From positions 1-37,147 of the forward strand of contig JANXUA010000020.1 of the NCBI GenBank assembly GCA_025352085.1: 37,147 bases of DNA, written 5' to 3'. Below the pieces are notes generated by a model. It ran no database searches. It saw only the letters and a program-made list of their open reading frames with translations, and was not told the origin of the DNA. This stretch comes from Caulobacteraceae bacterium. GTDB taxonomy: Bacteria; Pseudomonadota; Alphaproteobacteria; Caulobacterales; Caulobacteraceae. Position 1 is the first letter of the stretch. Each line of letters opens with the position of its first letter. Positions 24,264 to 32,032 of the stretch are shown here, one piece after another. Both the position numbers and the translations under genes were made by a program.

Positions 24264-24695
24264 ATGACCACGATGGCTGAAAATACCTATGCCGCAGACC
24301 GCATCGCGCTGATGGACGTGATGCTGCGCTACGCCAAAGGCGTCGATCAACGCGACATGGCGCTTTATGCATCTGTATTCGCCGACAACGTGGAAGTGGT
24401 CGGGTTCGGCGAGGAGACCTTCCATGGTCGCGATCAATGGGTTGGTTATGTCGCCGAGGCTCTGAAGGCCTATGGTCCGACCCAACACATGTTGGGCCCC
24501 CAACTGGCCACGATCGATGGCGACACGGCGCATTGCCGTACGGACGTGCAGGCTTTGCATTATCTCGCGGCCGAGCCGAACAAGACGCTAACACTGTGGG
24601 CGACCTACAATACCGACATGCAGCGAATCGCCGGCGAATGGAAAATCACCCGGCACCACCTGGAACCCCGAGGGACGCGTATCCAGGCGGACTGA
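24264..24695 (+). CDS. SnoaL-like/NTF2-fold protein
   Basis: 143 residues from ATG 24264; the ATG at 24273 (MAENTYAADRIAL) is an equally good start because GGGATGA lies just before it. NTF2-fold features: RIALMDVMLRYAKGVDQRDMALYASVFADNVEV, FHGRDQWVGYV and IAGEWKITRHHLEPRG. It is clearly different from the two 137-residue copies. Position after a Rieske alpha gene matches that of dioxygenase beta subunits, which share this fold, but it is shorter than those (usually 160-190 residues). Isomerase or dehydratase activity is the alternative. Confidence 0.82.
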   Translation: MTTMAENTYAADRIALMDVMLRYAKGVDQRDMALYASVFADNVEVVGFGEETFHGRDQWVGYVAEALKAYGPTQHMLGPQLATIDGDTAHCRTDVQALHYLAAEPNKTLTLWATYNTDMQRIAGEWKITRHHLEPRGTRIQAD

Positions 24696-24723
24696 GGCGA
24701 CGCCGGCGCCGGTATACACTCAT

Positions 24724-24754
24724 GCCCCCCAGGGAGCGCGCTCCGCAGGGGGGC
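24724..24754. terminator. Strong GC hairpin between convergent genes, bidirectional terminator candidate
   Basis: GCCCCCC (24724-24730) pairs with GGGGGGC (24748-24754) around the perfect palindrome GGAGCGCGCTCC (24733-24744). It sits between the ends of the SnoaL-like gene (24695) and the TonB receptor (24772). There is no T run on either side, so it may block transcription by structure or need Rho. Confidence 0.55.
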
Positions 24755-24771
24755 GACATTGAATTTGTGCT

Positions 24772-27351
24772 CTAATATTTGACGGTCAGTTGGATCGCGA
24801 TGGTCCGGGGGTTCTGGACGGTGGAGAACTGGTCGGAGACCAGCGGCGTACCGCAGACCGCCACCTTGCACCCGGAGGCGCCGCCCGAAAGCGGCAGGCC
24901 TCCCGCGCTCGTCGCCACGAAGGCGTTGGTCAGATTGCGGCCGATGACCGACATCGCCCAGCGGTTGTCGATGGTGCCCAGGGAGAAGACGGCGTCGAGC
25001 ATCCCGTAGGCGTTCTGGTGATCAAGCTGCTGAACGACGTTGCTCGGGAAGGAGTTCGTCGTATAGCTACTGCTAAGCCGGACGTTGGCGGCGATGCTCA
25101 TCTTCAGACTGTTGGTCACCGGGTGGGTGTATTCGCCGCCGATTACCGCCGTCCACTTCGGCGCCAGCGCCGTGCGTCGACCGTTCACATTCATGAAATC
25201 GCAATTGGCTTGGCCGCCGCCGTTTCCGCAATTGGGCGAGAAGAAGTAGGTTTTGTCCGGGTTGACCACGCGCAGGGCGTCGCAGCCCTGTTCATAGGTC
25301 AGGCCCGCGGGCGCGCACGGGGCTTCGAAGGTCTCATAGTGCGCGTCGTTGTAGGCGCCGTCGAGGTGCAGCGTCAGGCCGGGCATGGCATTGGGGGCGT
25401 ATTCCACCTCGTACTCCACACCATAGGTGCGGGCGCTCGCTGCGTTCAGGGTGAGATAATTGAAGGTTGGCGTATTGAAGAAGTCGACCTGGAGGTTCGA
25501 ATACAGATAGTCGAACGCGTCCACGTTCAGGCGCAGCTGGTGGTTGAACAGGATCGCCTTTTCGCCGACCTCGAAACCCTTGGAGGTCTCCGGTTTAAAC
25601 TGGAAGTCGGCCGCGGAGGTGAAGATGCTCAGAATGGCCGAGTCCGAGAAACCGCCCGACTTGTAGCCGGTTTTGTAGGCGGCGTAGAGCGTGAGGTTGG
25701 ACTGGGGCTTCCAGGTCAAGGTGACTTCGGGGGACCAGTTGTTGAAGGTCTGGTTGGCGTGAACCGAGGTCGTTGCCGGGTTGGCGGGGTCATACATGGT
25801 GAACAGGCCGCGAACCGGAACCCAGACGTACGGCTGGAGGAAATAGGAGTTCTTGGTCTCGTGGGTGTACCGAGCGCCGCCGGTCAGTTCGACATTCTTG
25901 ACGATATCCCAGATTGCTTGGCCAAACACGGCGTAGGTGCGCCCGCTCGTCGCGGACCTCTTGTTGTAGGCGACGTACTCGTCCAGCGGCGGAGCGGAGG
26001 AGTCCTGGGCTCCCAGGAAGTCCACGTCCTGCGCGAAACGCAGATTGGTGGTCTGGAAGTATAAGCCGCCCGCGAAATTGATCGGGGAATGGAAGGACGT
26101 CAGGAGGCGTTCTTCGGTTGAGAACTGGTTCCAGACAAAATGCTCGCCGGCGAAGACCGGGGCGACCGCGCCCGGGACATTCTGGGGATTGTTAGTGAAG
26201 TTCTGATTGTCGGCCCAGTCGTTGAACATGTGCTGGTAGGCGTTGGTCGACGTCAGCGTGTAATTGGCGCCGGTGTAGTTCACCTTCAGATAGACATTGC
26301 TGTCCTGGTAGCGTTCGAACGCTTGGCCGTTGGCCAACCCTTCGAGCGAATGAGGCACGTTCGCGATGACGAGCGGCAAGGCGGGTTGCGCCGAGGTGAA
26401 GAAATTGCCGCAGACGGAGTGGACCGGCAGGCCCTGTTCCGTCTGCGGATAGCCGAGGGGGCAATAGGTGACGGCGCCGTTGTCGACGTTGTTGTTGGTG
26501 CGATGCTGGTCGTAGGTCGTCTTCAGCGTGACCGTGAGATTGTCTATCGGCTTCCACTTGGCCGTGAACCGCAACAGCAGATCCTTATCGCCGCCGAGGA
26601 AGTTCGGCGGACTGGCGGTCGGTCCGGAATTCGCCGTCAGCGTGGCGATGTCGAAGCTGTGGAAGGTTCCCTGCCGGGCCGTGTTGGCGATCAAACCCGA
26701 CCGCTGGTCGCTCCAACGCGCGGCGAACCGCAAGCCGAGGGTGTCGTTGAGGGGACCCGACACCACGCCTTCCAGGTAGGGTTGCTGGGCGTTGAACTCA
26801 TATCCGGCGGTGGCCCTGGCCTCGAACTTGGAGGTCGGGTCATTGGTCTGGATCGCCAGAGCGCCGGCGGTGGCGTTCTTGCCGTAGAACAGCGCCTGCG
26901 GGCCCTTCATGACCTGCACGCCCGAGACGTCGAAGGTTCCCTCGTCGATGACCCGGCCCTGGCCGTAGTAGACGCCGTCGATGTTAACCGAAACCGACTG
27001 CTCGATACCGATGTTTTCGGTCGGCGTTCCGATGCCGCGCAGACTGATGTCCGCGCCGCTACCGCTGGAGCCGCGGGCGATGATCAGTTGAGGTGTCGCC
27101 TGAGCGACATCCTCGATGCTGGTGATATTGAACTTCTCGATCTGCTGGCCCGAAAGGGAGGTGACCGCGACCGGAATGTTCTGGACGTTTTCTTCGCGCT
27201 TGCGGGCGGTGACGAGCACCTCGGCGACCTGGGCCTGCGCCGCCGGAAGGTCCGCGACAAAGATCCCCAGGGCCGCGCCAATCAGAACGAGATGACTTGA
27301 TCGGCTCCCTGGCGACCATGAGGCGCATCGATCCCGTGTCGACCTGAACAT
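24772..27351 (-). CDS. TonB-dependent outer-membrane receptor
   Basis: 859 residues. A signal peptide (hydrophobic LVLIGAALGIFVADL, cleavage near AAQAQ, about residue 40) precedes the TonB-box region AEVLVTARKREENVQNIPVAV. Plug motifs follow (ISLRGIGTPTENIGIEQSVS, VYYGQGRVIDEG, VMKGPQALFYGKNATAG), then a barrel ending in IQLTVKY. GGGGAG lies nine bases before the ATG. It resembles the receptor at 17116 in plan but is not a recent copy. The gene is transcribed away from the AcoC-type gene, with a 280-bp gap between starts. Ligand unknown. Confidence 0.94.
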   Translation of the reverse strand: MFRSTRDRCASWSPGSRSSHLVLIGAALGIFVADLPAAQAQVAEVLVTARKREENVQNIPVAVTSLSGQQIEKFNITSIEDVAQATPQLIIARGSSGSGADISLRGIGTPTENIGIEQSVSVNIDGVYYGQGRVIDEGTFDVSGVQVMKGPQALFYGKNATAGALAIQTNDPTSKFEARATAGYEFNAQQPYLEGVVSGPLNDTLGLRFAARWSDQRSGLIANTARQGTFHSFDIATLTANSGPTASPPNFLGGDKDLLLRFTAKWKPIDNLTVTLKTTYDQHRTNNNVDNGAVTYCPLGYPQTEQGLPVHSVCGNFFTSAQPALPLVIANVPHSLEGLANGQAFERYQDSNVYLKVNYTGANYTLTSTNAYQHMFNDWADNQNFTNNPQNVPGAVAPVFAGEHFVWNQFSTEERLLTSFHSPINFAGGLYFQTTNLRFAQDVDFLGAQDSSAPPLDEYVAYNKRSATSGRTYAVFGQAIWDIVKNVELTGGARYTHETKNSYFLQPYVWVPVRGLFTMYDPANPATTSVHANQTFNNWSPEVTLTWKPQSNLTLYAAYKTGYKSGGFSDSAILSIFTSAADFQFKPETSKGFEVGEKAILFNHQLRLNVDAFDYLYSNLQVDFFNTPTFNYLTLNAASARTYGVEYEVEYAPNAMPGLTLHLDGAYNDAHYETFEAPCAPAGLTYEQGCDALRVVNPDKTYFFSPNCGNGGGQANCDFMNVNGRRTALAPKWTAVIGGEYTHPVTNSLKMSIAANVRLSSSYTTNSFPSNVVQQLDHQNAYGMLDAVFSLGTIDNRWAMSVIGRNLTNAFVATSAGGLPLSGGASGCKVAVCGTPLVSDQFSTVQNPRTIAIQLTVKY

Positions 27352-27495
27352 CGTGTTTTTCTCCCCGTTTATCGTGGGTCCGAAGCACCAAACGACCTCT
27401 AAGACCGTGCGCAGGCCTTACAGTGAGGGTGAAATTCTCGCATGCGTTGGGCCCGCGAATGCCAGATTGCGTGAGCCAGGGATCGATGTCCAGCA

Positions 27496-27521
27496 AAAAA
27501 CAAACAATCTTGTTGGTTTTT
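27496..27521. promoter_or_regulatory. 26-bp near-perfect inverted repeat upstream of the AcoC-type gene
   Basis: AAAAACAAACAA (27496-27507), two bases, then TTGTTGGTTTTT (27510-27521); the arms match at 11 of 12 positions. It lies about 110 bases before the AcoC-type start and 145 bases before the divergent TonB receptor start, a good place for an operator controlling both. Similar AACAA/TTGTT tracts occur at 7168, 16994 and 33449. Confidence 0.5.
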
Positions 27522-27632
27522 GACGTCGATGCTAGCGTGCGGGCGCATGATGGCGGAAGCTTTGGTCGCCGCCACGCTTGCATTGATCGGACGGCGGCGG
27601 AACCGCCCGTCTTCTTTGGCCAGGAGTCCTTG

Positions 27633-28754
27633 ATGTCCGTGATTACGCCCGTCCGCATGCCCAAATGGGGGCTCTCGATGCAGGAGGGCGCCATCGTCGA
27701 CTGGTGGAAGGCCGAGGGCGCGATAGTCGCCGAGGGCGAGGATCTGGTGGACATCGAGACCACCAAAATCACCAATGCGTGCGAGAGCCCTGTGGCCGGC
27801 GTGCTCCGCAAGATCATTGCCCGGCCGGGCGAGACCCTGCCGGTGGGCGCCCTGATCGCGGTGATCGCCGAAGCCCAGACGCCCGAGGCGGAGCTCGACG
27901 CCTTCATCGCCGAATTCCAGGCCACCTATGTGCCGCCAAGCGATGACGACGAGGCGGCTGCGACCCTCAGACTCTCTATTGTCGATACCGCCGCGGGCGC
28001 GATCCGCGTGGGCCGGGCCGGGGCGGACGAAGGTGTCCCGGTGGTGCTGATCCACGGCTATTCGGGCGATCTCAACAACTGGCAGTTCAACCTTGAGGCC
28101 TTGGCGGCCATCGCGCCGGTCATCGCCCTCGATTTGCCCGGCCATGGCGGCTCCACCAAGGCCGTGGGCGACGGTTCGCTGAAAACCTTGGCCGTCGCGG
28201 TCGCCGGCGCGCTCAAGGTTCTGGACGTGAGCCGCGCGCACCTCGTCGGCCATTCCCTCGGCGCGGCCGTGGCCGCACGCCTCGCCATTGACAATCCAAG
28301 CTTGGCGCAAAGCCTCACTTTGATCGCCCCCGCGGGCCTCTCGAAAACCCCGGTGTCCGAGGCATTCCTCACCGGCGTCATCGAGGCGCAGCGCGCACGC
28401 GACCTGAAGCCTGTCATCGAAATGCTGGTGGCCGACCCGGCCTTGGTGACCAAAGACATGGTGGAGGACGTGCTCAAGGCGAAGCGGATGGACGGCGTGG
28501 AAGAGGCCCTGACCGCAATGCGCGACCGCATGGTGGCGGGCGACGACTCAATGACCCTGCGCGCGGACCTTTCGGCGGCGCCCGCGACACTGATCATCGC
28601 GTCAAGGGCCGACCGCATCGTCGGCCCCGTCGACGAGGCCAGCCTGCCGGCTGGCTTTCGTGTGGTTTGGATCGATGGCGCTGGCCACATGCCCCACCTG
28701 GAGAAGGCCGCCGAGGTGAACGCCCTCCTGATGGTGACCGTGAAGGGGCCGTGA
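27633..28754 (+). CDS. Lipoyl-domain/alpha-beta-hydrolase E2 of acetoin-cleaving type (AcoC-like)
   Basis: 373 residues from ATG 27633 with AGGAG eight bases upstream; longer readings run through the control region. Residues 1-80 form a lipoyl domain with the modifiable Lys45 in ETTKITN. Residues 110-373 form an alpha/beta-hydrolase with VVLIHGYSG (oxyanion region), nucleophile Ser208 in GHSLG, the ASRADRIV acid region and a late GAGH histidine. The acetoin-system AcoC proteins have exactly this architecture and length and serve as dihydrolipoyl acyltransferase. No peripheral-subunit-binding domain is visible. It may partner the E1 at 1478-3455, which lacks its own E2. Same strand as the reductase and hydrolase downstream. 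Confidence 0.9.
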   Translation: MSVITPVRMPKWGLSMQEGAIVDWWKAEGAIVAEGEDLVDIETTKITNACESPVAGVLRKIIARPGETLPVGALIAVIAEAQTPEAELDAFIAEFQATYVPPSDDDEAAATLRLSIVDTAAGAIRVGRAGADEGVPVVLIHGYSGDLNNWQFNLEALAAIAPVIALDLPGHGGSTKAVGDGSLKTLAVAVAGALKVLDVSRAHLVGHSLGAAVAARLAIDNPSLAQSLTLIAPAGLSKTPVSEAFLTGVIEAQRARDLKPVIEMLVADPALVTKDMVEDVLKAKRMDGVEEALTAMRDRMVAGDDSMTLRADLSAAPATLIIASRADRIVGPVDEASLPAGFRVVWIDGAGHMPHLEKAAEVNALLMVTVKGP

Positions 28755-28905
28755 CCGCTTCAATCTTCCACGTCAACGGCGGGCCTTGGTCTGTGTCCGG
28801 ATTGACCGGCGCCTGGGCTGCCTCTGCGGCGGCGGCCGGACGGCACAGTTTGAATTGGCGGCCGACGTGCGATTCGGGCGCCAGACATGACGGAGGGAGC
28901 ACGGC

Positions 28906-30017
28906 ATGACCCTGGTCAATCGTGGTTGGTTCTACACCCATTTTCCCGAGCGTGACGGCGCCTTGTTGCCGGCCCGGGAGATCTTCGAGCAGCGCGACCT
29001 GGGGCCGATGCCGGCTCTGGCCGACGGCCATGTCCGTCTGAAACTTTCGCTCATCGCCGTGGCGCCCATGGCCAAGACCTATCTCGAACTCCCGGCAACG
29101 ACACGGGCGCGGATGAGCTTGGTCTGCATCGGACCCGCCTTGGGTCACCCTCGCCCTGCGAGTACATCGCCGACGTGGTGCAAAGCGCCAGCCCCGCCTA
29201 TGCCGTCGGCGACAAGGTTTGGGGCATGGGCCCTCTGTTTCAATACCGCGACCTGCGCGCCGACGGCGCCGACCAGCCCGGCGGAATGCCGCCCATGAAG
29301 GCCATGCCGGGGGTTCCGGCGGAGACGCTGCTGTCCGTGGTGACGGCGTCCGCCGGCATCACCGCCTATTGCGCCGTGGAGCATCACCCCTGCGGTCAGG
29401 TGGAGGCGCCGTTCGCCGACAAGACCATACTGGTGACCTCCGCCGCCGGGGCGGTCGGGCTCATCGCCGGCCAGCTCTACAAGCTCAAGGGCTGCAAGGT
29501 GATCGGCGTCACCAGCAGTCGCGAAAAGGCCGACCGGCTGGAGCGTTTCGGCGGCTACGACCATGTGATCGCCTACAGGACCGAGAACCTCGACGAGCGG
29601 CTGAACGCGCTGGCCCCCGAAGGCCTGGATGTCTTCATCGACAATGTCGGCGCTGAACAGCTCGACGCGGGCGCGCGCCACATGAAGATCGGCGGGCGCA
29701 TCCTCAGCGTCGGCGCCATCGGCGAGATGGACGCCATGGTCAGCGGCAAGCTGCACGGCTTCAGGGAATACCTGCGGGTCCCTGCCAAGGAACTGACCTT
29801 CGGCGGTTTCCTCATGTACAACCACTTCAGACGGATTCCGGGGGCCGCCGCCGCCCTCATCGGCCTGCTCACCGAGGGCAAGCTGAAGAGCGAGGAGACC
29901 GTTCTGCACGGCGGCTTCGACGACTGGGCGGCGTGCGTCGACAAGCTGTACGACTCCCAGACCTTCGGACGCATGATCCTGGCGCTCGACGGCAATGGCC
30001 TCGCGATCGCAAGCTAG
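28906..30017 (+). pseudogene. NADP-dependent MDR oxidoreductase with a -1 frameshift
   Basis: The frame from ATG 28906 (GGAGGG site) encodes a normal MDR N-terminus (MTLVNRGWFYTHFPERDGAL ... ALADGHVRLKLSLIAVAPMAKTYLELP). At about 29108-29113 the reading must change to the frame that continues DELGLH...CEYIADVVQ and carries the rest (AAGAVGLIAGQ nucleotide site, DVFIDNVGAE, end at 30017). One missing G in GCGCGGATGAG explains it. The joined protein would be about 370 residues. Either the gene is recently broken or the base is a sequencing or assembly error; the downstream part shows no further decay. Related to 5305-6306. Confidence 0.85.
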
Positions 30018-30028
30018 AGGACGCCCTC

Positions 30029-30760
30029 ATGATCGAACGTCAGATCGAAATCGCCACCAAGGACGGACCCTGCACCACCTTCGTGGCGCACCCCGACAGG
30101 GGCGGACCCCATCCGGCCATCGTCATCCTGATGGACGCGCCCGCCATTCGCGAGGAATTGCGCGACATGGCCCGGCGGTACGCCAGCAGCGGCTATTACG
30201 TTATGCTGCCCAATCTCTATCACCGCGCCGGGGTGTTGGAGCTCGGTCCGGGCGTGCTCTCGGGCGATACAACCGCGCGCGAAAAGATGATCGCGCTGAT
30301 GAACGGCCTGGGCATCACCTCGGCCATGGACGATCTTGACGGCATGCTGGCCTTCGCCGACGCCGACCCCGCCGCGCGGGCGGACGCCGTGGGCGTGGTC
30401 GGCTATTGCATGAGCGGTCGTTTCGCCCTCTGCGCCGGCGCCCATCGGCCGGAGCGGGTCAAGGCGGTCGCCTCGTTCTACGGCGTGCGCCTGCTCACCG
30501 ACAAACCCAACAGCCCCCACCTGATCGCCAAGGGCGCGCCGGCCGAATTCTACATCGCCTGCGCCGAAACCGATCACTGGGTTCCCGCGGAGATGATCGG
30601 TCAGCTGCGGACCGAACTGGCCGGAGCCCATGGCGAGGTGGAGCTCTACGCCGGGGTGGAACACGGCTTCGCCTTCCCCCAACGCGCCGTCTACGACAAG
30701 ACGGCGGCCGAGCAGCATTGGGAGCGGGTGTTGTCCCTGTTCCGGCGTAACCTCGGCTGA
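30029..30760 (+). CDS. Dienelactone hydrolase family protein
   Basis: 243 residues from ATG 30029, preceded by AGAGGA and 11 bases after the reductase. The catalytic triad is visible: Cys127 in GYCMSG, Asp182 in ETDHW and His212 in VEHGFAFP. The N-terminal IVILMDAPAIREELRDMARR is typical of the DLH group. Established role: hydrolysis of lactones or other esters in ring-cleavage pathways, cytoplasmic. Here it may open a lactone produced after ring oxygenation. It is convergent with the OYE gene, 12 bases away. Confidence 0.92.
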   Translation: MIERQIEIATKDGPCTTFVAHPDRGGPHPAIVILMDAPAIREELRDMARRYASSGYYVMLPNLYHRAGVLELGPGVLSGDTTAREKMIALMNGLGITSAMDDLDGMLAFADADPAARADAVGVVGYCMSGRFALCAGAHRPERVKAVASFYGVRLLTDKPNSPHLIAKGAPAEFYIACAETDHWVPAEMIGQLRTELAGAHGEVELYAGVEHGFAFPQRAVYDKTAAEQHWERVLSLFRRNLG

Positions 30761-30772
30761 CGCCCGGCCGGA

Positions 30773-31873
30773 TCAGGCGGCGGCGGCCGGCTCTTGCTTG
30801 ACCACGAAGTTGTCCCAGGTCGCCATGTACTTCAGGAAGCGGCGGCCCAGACCCTCGGTCGCCAGATAGTCGGCGGTGACCGGCAGGGGAACAGGCTCGA
30901 AGTCGAGGTCGGCGCGGGCGCGCAGAGGGAAATCGTGGTGCAATATGGCGGCGCGGCCGATCAGCGCGAAGTCCGCGCCGTCCGCCAACATGCGCTCGGC
31001 GATGCGCGGGGTCGCGATCTTGCCCGCCACGCCGAAACGCGCTCGCCCCCGCGGCACGTCGGCGAACCAGCCGATCAGGCTGCGTTGCCGATACGCGGCG
31101 TCTTCCGGCGATTTGGCCGCGTCCCACATGGACATGTCCAGGAAGTCGATCTTGCCGCCGGTCATCACCTCCTGGGCCAGTTCCCGCATTTCCGGCAGCA
31201 GCAGGCCGTACCGCTCCGGCGAGAGCCGCACACCAAGCTGGAAATCGGGCCGGCAGACCGACCGTATGCCGTCGATGATCTCGAAGACGATCCGCGCGCG
31301 ATTCTCCAGGCTCCCGCCGTAGCGATCATCCCGGCGGTTATCGGTGGTCGAGAGGAATTGCGTCAGGATATAGCCGTGGGCCCCGTGCAGTTCGACACCG
31401 TCGAAGCCGGCCTGTTCGGCCCGGCGGGCGCCGGCGATGAAATCGGCGACGAGCTGCCCGACCTCGTCGGTGGATAGCCCCCGGGCGCCTGACGAAGCGT
31501 CGTCGGAGGGGCCCACGGGCTGCGGGACGCAGCGCTTGGGCGAACGGTAGCCGGCATGGTGCAACTGCAGGCTCGCAACCCGGCCCTGCGCCTTGATCAG
31601 CTTGGCTATCTCAGCGAAGCCCTCGACATGATCGTCCGTGGTGATACCGAATTGGCCCTGGCCGGCCTTGCCATGGGGCTGCACATAGCAGGCCGAAGTC
31701 ATCACGAAGCCGAAGCCGCCGCGGGCCCGCATGCCGAGCCAGCGCAGCTCGTCGTCCGTCACCTTCCCGTCGGGCGTGGCCTGGTCGCTGGTCATGGGCG
31801 CCAGCATCAGGCGGTTTTCCATGGCCGGGCCGCGCGCGAAGGTCAGCGGCTCAAAAAGTAGAGAAGAGGTCAC
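30773..31873 (-). CDS. NADH:flavin oxidoreductase, Old Yellow Enzyme family
   Basis: 366 residues, GTG start. An FMN-binding TIM barrel: NRLMLAPMTS near 20-29, LQLHHAG near 102-108, catalytic His163/His166 pair in ELHGAHGYILTQFLS, NRRDDRYGGSLENRAR, and late FALIGRAAILHHDFP. The family reduces activated C=C bonds, usually of enones, with NAD(P)H; some members act on steroid or terpenoid enones. It lies in a minus-strand pair with the MFS gene upstream, 159 bases apart. The ribosome site is weak. Confidence 0.92.
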   Translation of the reverse strand: MTSSLLFEPLTFARGPAMENRLMLAPMTSDQATPDGKVTDDELRWLGMRARGGFGFVMTSACYVQPHGKAGQGQFGITTDDHVEGFAEIAKLIKAQGRVASLQLHHAGYRSPKRCVPQPVGPSDDASSGARGLSTDEVGQLVADFIAGARRAEQAGFDGVELHGAHGYILTQFLSTTDNRRDDRYGGSLENRARIVFEIIDGIRSVCRPDFQLGVRLSPERYGLLLPEMRELAQEVMTGGKIDFLDMSMWDAAKSPEDAAYRQRSLIGWFADVPRGRARFGVAGKIATPRIAERMLADGADFALIGRAAILHHDFPLRARADLDFEPVPLPVTADYLATEGLGRRFLKYMATWDNFVVKQEPAAAA

Positions 31874-32032
31874 AGGCGGCAGGCTCCAGGGTTGGGGCGG
31901 GCAGGTCTGCGACGGGGACCCGAGGGATCGCGGATGAAACCGGGTGGCGGACGCAAAGGCTCACTTTCGCGCCATGGTCTGGCGCGCGCAAGGTTCTGGC
32001 GGTGGGCGGTCCAGCCGATTCGAGAGCCTCGC

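Noticed and set aside
22775-24271. 498-codon minus-strand open frame opposite the Rieske gene at 22805
   Set aside because: Long antisense frames are common in high-G+C genes. The translation has no recognisable domain, whereas the plus strand carries complete Rieske and iron motifs.
24790-27300. Two long plus-strand frames (24790-26064 and 26140-27300) across the third TonB receptor
   Set aside because: Repetitive Val/Gly/Arg-rich antisense translations without start signals; the minus-strand receptor is complete with signal peptide and C-terminal strand.
28751-28909. 52-codon frame starting GTG, overlapping the AcoC-type stop (GTGA) and the next gene's start (ATGA)
   Set aside because: The overlaps look like coupling, but the ribosome site is too close to the GTG, the composition is low-complexity (Ala/Gly-rich middle) and no family is recognisable. 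The next gene has its own strong GGAGGG site.
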